Assembly (NCBI RefSeq): GCF_039537965.1
Contig: NZ_BAABBM010000001.1
Location: 2,579,501-2,643,500 of the forward strand
Source: Sphingomonas limnosediminicola
GTDB lineage: Bacteria; Pseudomonadota; Alphaproteobacteria; Sphingomonadales; Sphingomonadaceae
Length of the DNA: 64,000 nucleotides
Reading direction: 5' to 3'
The translations under genes and the position numbers were made by a program. Positions 15,774 through 24,760 of the stretch are shown piece after piece (position 1 is the first letter of the stretch; each line of letters begins with the position of its first letter). The notes beneath the pieces were generated by a model, which ran no database searches, was not told the origin of the DNA, and saw only the letters and a list, made by a program, of their open reading frames with translations.

Positions 15774-17123
15774 CTATTCCGCGTTGCGGGCTAGCCACTG
15801 CTCCAACCATTTGATCGTGTAATTCCCGGCGAGGAACTCGGGATCACGCACCAGTTTCTGGTGCAGCGGAATGGTCGTCTTCATGCCCTCCACCACAAAT
15901 TCCTCGAGTGCGCGCTTCAGGCGGCGGATACAGCTGTCGCGGTTGGAGCCGTAGACGATCAGCTTTCCGATCATGCTGTCGTAATAGGGCGGCACCCGAT
16001 AGCCGGTGTAGAGCCCGCTATCGACGCGCACGTGCATGCCGCCGGGCGCGACATAATTCTTCACCAGGCCCGGCGAAGGCGCGAAGGTCTCGGGATCCTC
16101 GGCATTGATGCGGCATTCGATCGCGTGGCCGTGGAGATGGACCTGGTCCTGCGTGCAGGAGAGGCCTTCGCCCGAGGCGACGCGGATCTGCTCGCGCACG
16201 AGGTCGATGCCGCTGATCATCTCCGTCACCGGATGCTCGACCTGCAGCCGGGTGTTCATCTCGATGAAGTAGAACTCCCCGTTCTCAAAGAGGAACTCGA
16301 TGGTGCCGGCGCCGCGATAGCCCATCTCGGCCATCGCCTTGCGGACGATTTCGCCCATGCGCTCGCGTTCGCCCGGCGTGATGACGGGGGAGGGCGCTTC
16401 TTCGAGCACCTTCTGGTGGCGGCGCTGCAGCGAACAGTCGCGCTCGCCGAGGTGAATCGCTTCGCCGTTGCCGTCGCCGAACACCTGGAATTCAATGTGG
16501 CGCGGGTCGGCGAGATATTTCTCCATGTAGACCGTGTCGTCGCCGAATGCGGAGCGCGCTTCGGAAGCGGCTTGGCTCATCAGGCTCTCGAGCTGGTCTT
16601 CGTCAGGCACGACCTTCATGCCGCGACCGCCGCCGCCCGAGGCGGCCTTGATCAGGACGGGATAGCCGATGTCGGCGGCAAGCTCCTTCGCCTGCGCGAC
16701 GCTCTCGATCGCACCGGCGGAGCCCGGCACAAGCGGCAGGCCGAGCTTGGCGGCGGTCCGCTTTGCCTCGATCTTGTCGCCCATCGTCCGGATATGCTCG
16801 GGCTTCGGGCCGACCCAAATGATGTTGTGGCTTTCGACGATCTCCGCGAATTGCGCGTTCTCGGACAGGAATCCGTAGCCTGGGTGGATGGCGTCGGCGT
16901 GCACGATCTCGGCGGCCGAAATGATGTTCGGAATGTTGAGATAGGATTCGGTCGCCGGCGGCGGGCCGATGCAGACGGTCTCGTCGGCAAGGCGCACGTG
17001 CATGGCGTCGGAATCGGCGGTCGAGTGAACGGCCACCGTCTTGATGCCCATTTCGTGGCAGGCGCGATGAATGCGCAGCGCGATCTCGCCCCGGTTGGCG
17101 ATCAGCAGCTTCTGGATTTTCAT
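15774..17123 (-). CDS. accC: acetyl-CoA carboxylase, biotin carboxylase subunit
   Basis: AccC carboxylates biotin on BCCP using ATP and bicarbonate, the first step of fatty acid synthesis. The 449-aa protein has the standard domains: N-terminal [14 protein letters not shown] (5-18), [10 protein letters not shown] (80-89), the ATP-grasp glycine loop GGGGRGM (163-169), and [14 protein letters not shown] with the catalytic Arg/Glu region (near 290-303). It follows accB by 13 bp. An inverted repeat of 11 bp arms (15766-15776 and 15792-15802) straddles the stop codon. Confidence 0.97.
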   Translation of the reverse strand: MKIQKLLIANRGEIALRIHRACHEMGIKTVAVHSTADSDAMHVRLADETVCIGPPPATESYLNIPNIISAAEIVHADAIHPGYGFLSENAQFAEIVESHNIIWVGPKPEHIRTMGDKIEAKRTAAKLGLPLVPGSAGAIESVAQAKELAADIGYPVLIKAASGGGGRGMKVVPDEDQLESLMSQAASEARSAFGDDTVYMEKYLADPRHIEFQVFGDGNGEAIHLGERDCSLQRRHQKVLEEAPSPVITPGERERMGEIVRKAMAEMGYRGAGTIEFLFENGEFYFIEMNTRLQVEHPVTEMISGIDLVREQIRVASGEGLSCTQDQVHLHGHAIECRINAEDPETFAPSPGLVKNYVAPGGMHVRVDSGLYTGYRVPPYYDSMIGKLIVYGSNRDSCIRRLKRALEEFVVEGMKTTIPLHQKLVRDPEFLAGNYTIKWLEQWLARNAE

Positions 17124-17136
17124 ACTGGTCGCGGCC

Positions 17137-17667
17137 TTAGCCGATGATGACGAGGGGCTGGTCGAACTCGACCGGCTGGCCGTCGCTGATCATGATTTTC
17201 TTGATGACCCCACCGGTGGGCGCGGTGATCGGGTTCATCACCTTCATCGCTTCGACGATGAGCAATGTGTCGCCTTCCTTCACGTTATCGCCGACCTCCA
17301 CAAAAGGCTTCGCGCCCGGTTCCGGAGAAAGGAATGCGGTGCCGACCATCGGCGACTTCACGTTCTCGCCGGAAACGTCGTCGGATCCTACCGCCGATGC
17401 GCCTAGATCTTCCTTGGCGTGCGCTGGCGGGCCGGTGAGCGCAGGCGCGGCAATCATCGGCGCGGCGGTATGCGCGGCGGCCGAGATGATCTTCGCGGGC
17501 TCGCGCTTGACCTTGATGCGGCGGTCGCCGTCCTCGACTTCGATCTCAGTCAGCTCGTTGCTGTCGAGGAGCTCGGCGAGTTCGCGGACCAGCGATGGGT
17601 CGATGCGCATCGCGCTCTTGTCGCCGGAGCCAGAGGGATCCTTCGGTGAAACCATTTTACTTCCCAT
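17137..17667 (-). CDS. accB: acetyl-CoA carboxylase biotin carboxyl carrier protein
   Basis: A 176-aa BCCP carrying the biotin-accepting Lys142 in EAMKVMNPI. The N-terminal part has [33 protein letters not shown] (21-53), an Ala/Pro-rich linker follows, and the biotinyl domain runs from about 102 to the end ([36 protein letters not shown]). It is co-transcribed with accC. The frame starts at ATG 17667; ATG 17655 is an equally plausible start. It is divergent from thiSG. Confidence 0.96.
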   Translation of the reverse strand: MGSKMVSPKDPSGSGDKSAMRIDPSLVRELAELLDSNELTEIEVEDGDRRIKVKREPAKIISAAAHTAAPMIAAPALTGPPAHAKEDLGASAVGSDDVSGENVKSPMVGTAFLSPEPGAKPFVEVGDNVKEGDTLLIVEAMKVMNPITAPTGGVIKKIMISDGQPVEFDQPLVIIG

Positions 17668-17760
17668 GTTTGCGTGCGGCGTGCTCTGTCAGACGAAGCG
17701 CTCCGCGTCCACCCTGAACCGGCTTGGCGAGGGCTGGCGGCGCTCCTATGGGCCACAGTC

Positions 17761-17979
17761 ATGAGCCTCGATGGAAGCCTTGGAATCCGCGTCAACGGTG
17801 AGCACCGCCGGGTGATGGGGCCGCTGAGCGTCGCCGAAATGCTGAACGAGCTCGGGCTCGATCCCTTGCGCGTGGCGGTCGAGCGTAACCTGGAGATCGT
17901 GCCGCGCGGGACGCTCGACAGCGTTTGCGTCGAGGACGGCGACGACTTTGAAATCGTGCATTTCGTTGGAGGCGGTTGA
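17761..17979 (+). CDS. thiS: sulfur carrier protein ThiS
   Basis: A 72-aa ubiquitin-fold sulfur carrier for thiamin thiazole synthesis. It has IRVNGEHRRV at residues 9-18, LSVAEMLNELGLDPLRVAVERN, and the required C-terminal Gly-Gly (HFVGGG), which is adenylated and thiocarboxylated. The stop codon is directly followed by the GTG of thiG. An open frame extends upstream, but the ATG at 17761 gives the normal size. Confidence 0.92.
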   Translation: MSLDGSLGIRVNGEHRRVMGPLSVAEMLNELGLDPLRVAVERNLEIVPRGTLDSVCVEDGDDFEIVHFVGGG

Positions 17980-18771
17980 GTGACGGCGCAGCGTGACATC
18001 AAGGCGGACACGTGGACCGTTGCCGGGCGCACCTTCACGTCGCGGCTGATCGTCGGGACCGGCAAGTACAAGAGCCTCGAGGAGAATGCGGCGGCGGTCG
18101 AGGCGTCCGGCGCGGAGATCGTCACGGTCGCGGTGCGGCGGGTGAATATCTCCGATCCAACGCAGCCGATGCTGACCGATTTCATCGACCCCAAGAAGAC
18201 GACATATCTGCCCAATACAGCAGGCTGTTTCACTGCCGAGGATGCGATCCGAACGCTACGCCTGGCGCGGGAGGCGGGCGGCTGGAACCTCGTGAAGCTC
18301 GAAGTGCTGGGCGAAGCGAAGACGCTATATCCGAACATGCGCGAGACGCTGCGCGCGACGGAAGTGCTCGTGAAGGAGGGCTTCGAGCCGATGGTCTATT
18401 GTGTCGACGATCCGATTGCCGCGAAGCAGCTCGAGGAAGCGGGCGCGGTGGCGATCATGCCGCTCGGCGCGCCGATCGGCTCGGGCCTTGGCATCCAGAA
18501 CCGCGTGACGATCCGGCTGATCGTCGAGGGCGCAAACGTGCCGGTGCTGGTCGATGCAGGCGTCGGCACTGCGAGCGATGCGGCGCAGGCCATGGAGCTT
18601 GGGTGCGACGGCGTGCTGATGAACACCGCCATCGCCGAGGCGAAGAACCCGGTGCTCATGGCGCAAGCGATGAAGGCAGCGGTGGAGGCGGGGCGCCTCG
18701 CCTATCTGTCGGGCCGGATGCAGAAGCGGCGTTACGCAGACCCGTCCAGCCCGCTGGCAGGGCTTATTTAG
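17980..18771 (+). CDS. thiG: thiazole synthase ThiG
   Basis: ThiG condenses DXP, a glycine-derived imine and ThiS thiocarboxylate into the thiazole phosphate of thiamin. The 263-aa TIM-barrel protein shows [12 protein letters not shown], the Schiff-base Lys106 in [10 protein letters not shown], the phosphate-binding [13 protein letters not shown] (about 161-173) and [25 protein letters not shown]. It starts with a GTG immediately after the thiS stop, so the two are translationally coupled. Other thi genes are not in the window. Confidence 0.96.
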   Translation: MTAQRDIKADTWTVAGRTFTSRLIVGTGKYKSLEENAAAVEASGAEIVTVAVRRVNISDPTQPMLTDFIDPKKTTYLPNTAGCFTAEDAIRTLRLAREAGGWNLVKLEVLGEAKTLYPNMRETLRATEVLVKEGFEPMVYCVDDPIAAKQLEEAGAVAIMPLGAPIGSGLGIQNRVTIRLIVEGANVPVLVDAGVGTASDAAQAMELGCDGVLMNTAIAEAKNPVLMAQAMKAAVEAGRLAYLSGRMQKRRYADPSSPLAGLI

Positions 18772-19570
18772 TCGCCGTCACCAGATGCGCGGAAAGGTGT
18801 GAGTCAAGCCGGCCGTCCCGCTCAAGGCTGCGAAGCGCCTCGGCTACGGCAACAATGGCCGAATCCAATCCTTCGCCGTCGCGCGCCTCGACTTCACTCC
18901 TCAACGGACTGCCCGCGACCAAGCCGGTTGCTGCGTCGTTCGCCGAAACCGCCCGGCTCTCGAGCCGCACCGTTTCGCACGTAAGCGTTTCGAAACCCGC
19001 CAGCCGCATGTCGCGCTCGATCGTCGGAATGTCGGTATAACCAAAAGGCGTGCGCGTGAGGAATGTCGGCGGATCGTCGGGGTAGAGGCCGGCCACCGTT
19101 TCATGCGCGATTCGCGAAGCGGGGTTCTGGTCCAGCCGGTCCCAGATCAGGGCGAAATAATGGCCGCCGTCGCGAAGGACCCGGCGTGCCTCCGCATTGC
19201 CCTTCACGCGGTCGGGATAGAACATGATTCCGAACTGGCTGACGACGAGGTCGAAACTGTCGCTGTCGAACGGCAAGTGAAGCGCGTCGGCGGCTGAGAA
19301 GCTGACCTTGTCCGAGCTGACGCGCTGCGCCGCGACCTCAAGCATCGCAGGATTAAGATCGGTGGCGACGATTTCCGCATGAGGCAGCGCCTGGTGCAGG
19401 GCTTGGGTGACGATGCCCGTTCCGGCAGCGACCTCTAGAATGCGCTTGGGCTTCTGCGCGGCGGCGCGGCGCGCGACTTCGGCCGCATATGGCTCGAACA
19501 GCAAGGGCCCGAGATAGCGGTCGTAAAGGCCAGGAATCGATCCGGCAAAGACGATGTCGGTCGCGGTCAT
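18764..19570 (-). CDS. class I SAM-dependent methyltransferase
   Basis: A 268-aa methyltransferase of the UbiE/Methyltransf_11 type. SAM motif I is [12 protein letters not shown] (43-54), followed by acidic [13 protein letters not shown] and motif [15 protein letters not shown]. The Phe/Tyr-rich post-I region and [14 protein letters not shown] are typical of the family; the substrate is unknown. Its 3' end overlaps thiG by 8 bp, converging, and its start is 44 bp from the divergent pcm start. Confidence 0.85.
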   Translation of the reverse strand: MTATDIVFAGSIPGLYDRYLGPLLFEPYAAEVARRAAAQKPKRILEVAAGTGIVTQALHQALPHAEIVATDLNPAMLEVAAQRVSSDKVSFSAADALHLPFDSDSFDLVVSQFGIMFYPDRVKGNAEARRVLRDGGHYFALIWDRLDQNPASRIAHETVAGLYPDDPPTFLTRTPFGYTDIPTIERDMRLAGFETLTCETVRLESRAVSANDAATGLVAGSPLRSEVEARDGEGLDSAIVAVAEALRSLERDGRLDSHLSAHLVTATK

Positions 19571-19613
19571 TAAACGTGCCCCCCGGTTAGGCTTTAATCC
19601 GACTAACAGGAAA

Positions 19614-20272
19614 ATGACAAACCTGGATCAAGTTCGCGAGGCGATGGTCGAGCGGCAGCAGCGTCGGCGGGGCATCGTCGAGCCGCATATTCTCGACGCA
19701 TTCCGGCAGGTTCCGCGCGAGCAGTTCGTCAGCGCGGCGAACGAGCATCTCGCCTATGGCGATCATCCGCTACCGATCGAAGCGGGGCAGGCGACCTCCC
19801 AGCCGTATATCGTCGCGCTGATGATCCAGGCAGGGGGCATTGCACCGAGCCAGAGAGTGTTCGAGGTGGGTGCCGGGTCCGGATACGCCGCCGCCCTCAT
19901 TAGCCGGGTCGCCGCCAGGGTCGTCGGCATCGAGCGACAGCATGAATTGGTCGAGGTGGCGCGCGAGCGGATGAGCGGCTCGGCTATTCGAATGTCGAGA
20001 TCGTCGAGGGCGACGGCACGCGGAGCTGGCCCGAACGGGCGCCCTATGACGCGATCCTTGCCGCGGCGAGCGGAAGTCATGTGCCAATGACCCTTGTCAA
20101 TCAGCTCGCGCCCGGCGGCACGATCGTCATGCCGGTCGGCAGTCCGAGCGGCGTGCAGAGGCTCATCAAGGTCGTGAAAGCTCCCGACGGAAGCGTGAAG
20201 CAGTCCGACTTGTGCGCCGTTCGCTTCATTCCGCTTATCGGCGAGGAAGGCTGGAGCGTTTCGTCGGGCTAA
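19614..20272 (+). pseudogene. pcm: protein-L-isoaspartate O-methyltransferase, frameshifted
   Basis: Pcm repairs isoaspartyl residues using SAM. The first part (19614-19976) encodes MTNLDQVREAMVERQ, PREQFV, the catalytic-loop AGQATSQPYIVALM and motif I VFEVGAGSGYAAAL. The frame then breaks at about 19976, and the +1 frame continues with RLGYSNVEIVEGDG, APYDAILAAAS, PGGTIVMPVG and LIGEEGW to the TAA at 20272. Adding one base (AGC CGG CTC GGC) restores a continuous 219-aa protein, the normal length. It is a one-base deletion, either real or an assembly error. An AGGA site precedes the ATG. Confidence 0.85.
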
Positions 20273-20645
20273 TCCACCGGCCCGGCACGAAGGGGTGGAG
20301 TCGGCGACCGACCGACCTATTGGGGTCCTCGCCTGCGGAAAAATTCCCGTTCAAGGCATCCATGACAGCCAATTCTGTGCCGATTCGACACGGATCATGG
20401 TTAACAGAACCCTAAAGCCTGTGGATAAGCTGTGGATCATTCACTGGGGATGCCTCCGAAATCGTCCGGATCACGACTTTTCTAAGCTTTAGTTGACGTC
20501 ATGACGCCATTCATCGCCATGAGCGCACGGCCAGTCGATAAACGTCAAACCGCGGCTTCCGTAACACACTCGATCGTCGTCTTCTCCGTGGCGGGGCAAG
20601 AACAGAAACTAAACAGCTGTTCGAACTTCGGTGGGAGGAAGAGCG
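20273..20645. other. 373-bp AT-richer intergenic region
   Basis: I see no coding sequence here that I can defend. The stretch is visibly lower in GC than its surroundings and contains two tandem DnaA-box-like sites (20420-20439). It leads into a small orphan gene starting at 20646. In related genomes I would expect tolC after pcm (from memory of sphingomonad gene order); it is not here. Confidence 0.4.
20420..20439 (-). promoter_or_regulatory. two tandem DnaA-box-like sites
   Basis: TGTGGATAA at 20420-20428 is an exact reverse complement of the DnaA box TTATCCACA. TGTGGATCA at 20431-20439 differs by one base. They are in the same orientation, 11 bp apart start to start, within an AT-richer non-coding stretch. 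No dnaA, hemE, gidA or parAB genes are nearby, so this is more likely a DnaA-titration or regulatory site than oriC. Confidence 0.35.
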
Positions 20646-20885
20646 TTGGGAAACATTCAGGGCATCGTTGGAAGTTTCGATGAACCTATGGACGAACTGA
20701 TTTCTTATGTTTCATCGCAACCGGGCCAGAGCAGGCTTGCTTCGAAGCGAGATTATCCTTGGAGAAGACTTGCTTACGATAGGACGTTGTCATGTCCTGA
20801 CCTTGCGCGAGCGATTAATGACTTCCTGAGTTCTGGCATTGAATTTGTCTCGAACGACGACATGCCTGTTCAGTTGTGTGCTTGA
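20646..20885 (+). CDS. small orphan hypothetical protein
   Basis: A possible 79-aa protein starting at a TTG at 20646, 7 bp after a strong GGAGG. The in-frame GTG at 20631 lies within or before that ribosome-binding site and is less likely. It contains GIVGSFDEPMDELISYVSSQ, RDYPWRRLAYDR and a C-terminal DMPVQLCA. It is soluble, with no signal peptide, membrane segment or motif I recognise. Its codon use is clearly AT-richer than its neighbours, which may mean recent acquisition. Confidence 0.4.
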   Translation: MGNIQGIVGSFDEPMDELISYVSSQPGQSRLASKRDYPWRRLAYDRTLSCPDLARAINDFLSSGIEFVSNDDMPVQLCA

Positions 20886-20986
20886 ACAGAATCCCAATGC
20901 GTAACGGACCTCCAATCAAGGAATAATAATCCCGTTCCAGTCGTTGTTCTTGCACGGTTGTTGGTAGCGAACATGGTGCAGCTGTC

Positions 20987-21256
20987 GTGGACGACTGGAT
21001 TTTAGATGACGAGTATGGGGCGGCCGCTCATTATCTTGAGCCGCATCAGGTCAAGGCCGCGGCCGCGCCCCACGTCCCGATCGACAAGCTCGCTTCGGGC
21101 AACTTCAAGGATCTCGAAAGGCTAATCGAGCAGCTCGGCAAGCCGCCGATTTTCGAGCTTGGAAAGCCTGCGCCCGACGACAAATTCATGCCGCGAAGCC
21201 GCATCGGCGGCTGTCCGGCGGCGCACAATCGCGCGCTGCTTGGCGAGGACGATTAA
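20987..21256 (+). CDS. small hypothetical protein
   Basis: An 89-aa soluble protein starting with GTG (MDDWILDDEYGAAAHYLEP), with the segment KDLERLIEQLGKPPIFELGKP and ending RIGGCPAAHNRALLGEDD. I recognise no domain. GC content returns to the genomic level in its 3' half. The Shine-Dalgarno is weak. It overlaps the convergent TPP-enzyme stop by 4 bp, a tight arrangement that slightly supports it being real. Confidence 0.4.
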   Translation: MDDWILDDEYGAAAHYLEPHQVKAAAAPHVPIDKLASGNFKDLERLIEQLGKPPIFELGKPAPDDKFMPRSRIGGCPAAHNRALLGEDD

Positions 21257-22914
21257 GCCCTCGCCTTTTCGCGCAGCTTCGTGATGGTTGTCGCGTTGCT
21301 GATTTGCTCGACGTCAGTGCGGCAATGAAGGACGCGAGTGCCCTTCTGACCTAGGGCCCGGTCCAGCGCGGGAGCGAACTGATCGGTGCTCTCGATCGTT
21401 TCGGCCCAGGCCCCGTAGGCGCGCGCCAATGCGGCAAAGTCCGGATTCTGGAGCTGTGTTGCCGAAATGCGCGAAGGATATTCGCGCTCCTGGTGCATGC
21501 GAATGGTGCCGTAGCTGCCGTTGTCGACCAGCACGAGGAGCAGGTCGGCGCGATATTGCGCGGCCGTCGCCAGCTCTTGCCCGTTCATCAGAAAGTCCCC
21601 GTCTCCGGCGACGCACACGACCGGCCGATCCTTGAAGCGGATGGCTGCGGCTACAGCGGCTGGAAGGCCGTAGCCCATTGTGCCGCTGGTCGGCGCAAGC
21701 TGCGTCGGCATCGGGCCATAGCGCCAGTAGCGGTGCCACCAGCCGGAGAAATTGCCAGCGCCGTTGCAGACGATTGTGTTCTCCGGAAGCTTTTCGCGCA
21801 TCGCCGCGACGCATGGACCGAGGTCTAGCTTCACGTCGTCTCGCGGCTTGGGCTCCGACCAGTCGAGCCAGTCCTTGTGCGCGTCTTCGCCGCATGAGAA
21901 GCGAACAAGGTCGGGATCGATCCAGCCGTCGATCATCTCCGCAAATTCGCCCATGTCGGCGCAGATCGGCAGGTCGGCATGATAGACGCGCCCGAGCTCG
22001 TTCGGGTCGGGATGGACGTGGACGAGCGTCTGGCCAGGGTGGTCGGGCGTGATGAGCGAATAGCCGTCAGTGGTAGCCTCGCCGAGGCGCGTTCCCACGG
22101 CGATGACGAGGTCGGCGTCGCGGACGCGCTGCTGCAACTTGGGGTTGGGCCCGTAACCGAGCTGACCGGCATAAACCTGGCACGTGTTGCAGATGGCGTC
22201 CTGCCGCCGGAACGCGGCGGCAACGGGAATGCCGTAGCGGAATGCGAAGTTCGCGAAATGGTGCGACGCGCGGGGGCTCCAGTCCGCACCGCCGACGATG
22301 GCGATCGGCGACGCGGCTTCCTTGAGCAATTCAAACGCCGCCTGGACCGCGCCGGGATCGGGTTCCTCGGCCACCGGCGGGACGCGCGGGCGATCGAGCG
22401 CCTCGACCTCGTCGCGCAGCATGTCTTCGGGGAGGGCAAGCACGATGGGGCCAGGACGGCCCGCGGTCGCGACGCGATAGGCGCGCGCGACATACTCGGG
22501 GATGCGGCGCGCGTCCTCGATCCGCGCGGCCCATTTGGCAATCGGCCCAAAGAAGGCAGGGAAGTCGATCTCCTGGAACCCCTCGCGGTCGCGGTCGCCA
22601 CGCGCGACGTCGCCGATGAACAGGATCATCGGTGTCGAATCCTGGAAGGCGACGTGGACGCCGGCGCTGGCATTGGTTGCACCCGGACCGCGTGTGACGA
22701 AGGCAATGCCCGGACGGCCGGTCATTTTTCCGTCGGCATCGGCCATGTAAGCGACGCCGCCCTCCTGCCGGCAAACGATCGTGTCGATTTCCGGCGTGTC
22801 GTAAAGCGCGTCGAGTACGGCGAGAAAGCTCTCGCCCGGGACAGTGAAGATGCGATCGCAGCCCTGGATGCGGAGCTGGTCGACGAGGATGCGGCCACCT
22901 GTGCGCTTGGTCAT
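21253..22914 (-). CDS. thiamine pyrophosphate enzyme, acetolactate synthase-like
   Basis: A 553-aa three-domain TPP enzyme. The cofactor-activating Glu51 is in RQEGGVAYMADA, and RGPGATNASAGVHVAFQDSTPM lies near 95-116. The central DHS-like domain is at about 190-320, and the TPP/Mg motif GDGDFLMN...DNGSYG at 437-469. The general layout is that of AHAS/IlvB. However, no regulatory subunit is adjacent, and the length and sequence do not say which 2-keto acid is used. Oxalyl-CoA decarboxylase- or glyoxylate carboligase-like activity is not excluded. Confidence 0.82.
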   Translation of the reverse strand: MTKRTGGRILVDQLRIQGCDRIFTVPGESFLAVLDALYDTPEIDTIVCRQEGGVAYMADADGKMTGRPGIAFVTRGPGATNASAGVHVAFQDSTPMILFIGDVARGDRDREGFQEIDFPAFFGPIAKWAARIEDARRIPEYVARAYRVATAGRPGPIVLALPEDMLRDEVEALDRPRVPPVAEEPDPGAVQAAFELLKEAASPIAIVGGADWSPRASHHFANFAFRYGIPVAAAFRRQDAICNTCQVYAGQLGYGPNPKLQQRVRDADLVIAVGTRLGEATTDGYSLITPDHPGQTLVHVHPDPNELGRVYHADLPICADMGEFAEMIDGWIDPDLVRFSCGEDAHKDWLDWSEPKPRDDVKLDLGPCVAAMREKLPENTIVCNGAGNFSGWWHRYWRYGPMPTQLAPTSGTMGYGLPAAVAAAIRFKDRPVVCVAGDGDFLMNGQELATAAQYRADLLLVLVDNGSYGTIRMHQEREYPSRISATQLQNPDFAALARAYGAWAETIESTDQFAPALDRALGQKGTRVLHCRTDVEQISNATTITKLREKARA

Positions 22915-22969
22915 GGGCGCGCTCTAAGCGGCTGGCGGCGGGCAGGCAAACTCGCTAGGCGGCGCGGCC

Positions 22970-23284
22970 ATGATCACCGTCACCATCACTTATCCGAACG
23001 TCGAGGGTGCGACCTTCGACTGGGGCTATTACCAGCGCGTGCACCTGCCGATGGTGGGTCAGAAACTGTCGCCGTTCGGCCTCACCATGGCCAGCGTCTT
23101 TCGCGGAGTCGACACGGCCGGCGGCGGGAAGCCGCAATTCATCGCCATGTGCCTGCTGACATTTGCCGATGAGCAGTCAGGCCGCAACGCGATGGAGTCC
23201 GAAGGCGCCGGCGAGCTCGGCAAGGACGTCGCCAAGTTCACGAACATCCAGCCCGTGGTGCAGTTCAACAAGCCGATCGATTGA
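22970..23284 (+). CDS. EthD family protein
   Basis: A 104-aa dimeric alpha/beta-barrel protein of the EthD family, first noted in ether-degradation operons. It shows MITVTITYPNVEGATFDWGYY and the family-typical HLPMVGQKLSPFGL, ending TNIQPVVQFNKP. No cytochrome P450 or ether-degradation gene is nearby. It starts 55 bp from the divergent TPP enzyme. Its enzymatic role is not established. Confidence 0.82.
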   Translation: MITVTITYPNVEGATFDWGYYQRVHLPMVGQKLSPFGLTMASVFRGVDTAGGGKPQFIAMCLLTFADEQSGRNAMESEGAGELGKDVAKFTNIQPVVQFNKPID

Positions 23285-23293
23285 GGCGCAGCG

Positions 23294-24715
23294 TCAGGCC
23301 TGGTGAATCGCCTTCACCACCTGGTAGCTCTCGAGGCCTTCTTTCCCGCCTTCGCTGCCGAAGCCTGAGTCCTTCACACCGCCGAACGGCGCGTCGGCGA
23401 CGGAGATGGCGAAGGTGTTGATGCCGACCATGCCGCTTTCAACGAGGTCGCCGATAAGGTTCGTGCGGCGGCCGTTTTCGGTGAAGGCGAAGGCGGCGAG
23501 GCCGTAGGGCAGGCGGTTGGCCTGCTCGATCACTTCATCGAACGTGTCGAAGGGGCGGCTGACGGCGACGGGGCCAAACGGCTCCTCATTCATGATTTCG
23601 GCCTCGTTGGGCACGTCGGCGAGCAGCGTTGGCTGAAAGAAGAAGCCCTTGTCGCCGCGCTCCCCGCCGGCGAGGACGCGCGCGCCCTTCGCCTTGGCGT
23701 CCTGCACCAGCGTCTCGATCGCGTCGGGGCGGCGCGCGTTGGCGAGCGGGCCCATCTTCGTGCCATCATCAAGGCCGTTGCCGATCTTCACCTTAGCGGT
23801 GCGCTCGGCAAAGCCCTTGATGAATGCGTCATAGATGCCGCGCTGGACGTAGAAGCGCGTCGGCGAAACGCAGACCTGGCCCGCGTTCCGGAATTTCTGC
23901 GGAACGACCATGTCGAGTGTCTTTTCGAGATCGCAATCGTCGAAGATCAACACCGGCGCGTGGCCGCCGAGCTCCATCGTCACGCGAGTCATGCTGTCGG
24001 CGCACAGCTTCATCAGGTGCTTGCCGACGCCGGTCGAGCCGGTGAAGCTGACCTTGCGGATGACGCGGCTGGCGATGAGCGTGCGGCTTACGAGATCGGC
24101 GTCGCCGTGAACGAGCTGCGCTACGCCGTTCGGGATGCCTGCATCGGCGAGGGCACGGAAGAGCTCGGTCGTGCAGCCGGGCGTCTCATGCGGCGGGCGG
24201 GAGATGACGGTGCAGCCCGCGGCGAGCGCCGCGCTCACCTTCTTCGCCAGCAGGTAGATCGGGAAGTTCCACGGCGTGAATGTCGCCACCGGACCGACCG
24301 GCTGGCGGATCACACGGCTGAGCTGACCGGCCGGGCGCACGAGGGTGCGGCCGTAATCGCGCTTGGCGTCTTCGGCATACCAGTCGAATAGCTGGGCCGA
24401 GCCGAGAACCTCGGCCTTGGCTTCGGCGAGGATCTTGCCCTGTTCCTGCGTCAACGTCGCCGCAATCAGGTCCGCGCGTTCGCGGAGGAGGGCGGCCGCC
24501 TTGTGCAGGGTCGCGCCGCGCTTCTCGACATCGGTCGCACGCCATTCGGGCCAGGCGCGCTCGGACGCCGCGAGGGCTTCGTCGAGGTCTGCCTTGGTCG
24601 CGTAGGGGACCTCGGCGATGGCGCTCGCGTCAACCGGATTGACCACGGTGTGGCCGGTATCAGAGCCTTTCCAGACACCGTCGATGAAGAGCTTGAGGTC
24701 GGTTTCGTATCCCAT
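23294..24715 (-). CDS. NAD(P)-dependent succinate-semialdehyde dehydrogenase-like aldehyde dehydrogenase
   Basis: A 473-aa ALDH from the ATG at 24715 (MGYETDLKLFIDGVW); the longer frame adds 12 unlikely residues. Features are the NAD-binding FTPWNFPIYLLAKKVSAALAAG, FTGSTGVGKHLMK, the general-base Glu in MELGGHAPV and the catalytic Cys in AGQVCVSPTRF. The C-terminal GGVKDSGFGSEGG is also present. It most resembles the GabD/SSADH group of GABA and succinate semialdehyde oxidation, but substrate assignment by eye is uncertain. Confidence 0.85.
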   Translation of the reverse strand: MGYETDLKLFIDGVWKGSDTGHTVVNPVDASAIAEVPYATKADLDEALAASERAWPEWRATDVEKRGATLHKAAALLRERADLIAATLTQEQGKILAEAKAEVLGSAQLFDWYAEDAKRDYGRTLVRPAGQLSRVIRQPVGPVATFTPWNFPIYLLAKKVSAALAAGCTVISRPPHETPGCTTELFRALADAGIPNGVAQLVHGDADLVSRTLIASRVIRKVSFTGSTGVGKHLMKLCADSMTRVTMELGGHAPVLIFDDCDLEKTLDMVVPQKFRNAGQVCVSPTRFYVQRGIYDAFIKGFAERTAKVKIGNGLDDGTKMGPLANARRPDAIETLVQDAKAKGARVLAGGERGDKGFFFQPTLLADVPNEAEIMNEEPFGPVAVSRPFDTFDEVIEQANRLPYGLAAFAFTENGRRTNLIGDLVESGMVGINTFAISVADAPFGGVKDSGFGSEGGKEGLESYQVVKAIHQA

Positions 24716-24760
24716 GGCGCGCCAGATAGGCCTCGTCGCAGGTCGCGCCAAGTGGCGGCG

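Noticed and set aside
15861..17147. 428-aa frame antisense to accC
   Set aside because: Opposite a complete biotin carboxylase; no recognisable motif.
20420..20439. Chromosomal origin of replication
   Set aside because: Only two boxes, and none of the genes usually flanking alphaproteobacterial oriC are present; kept only as possible DnaA sites.
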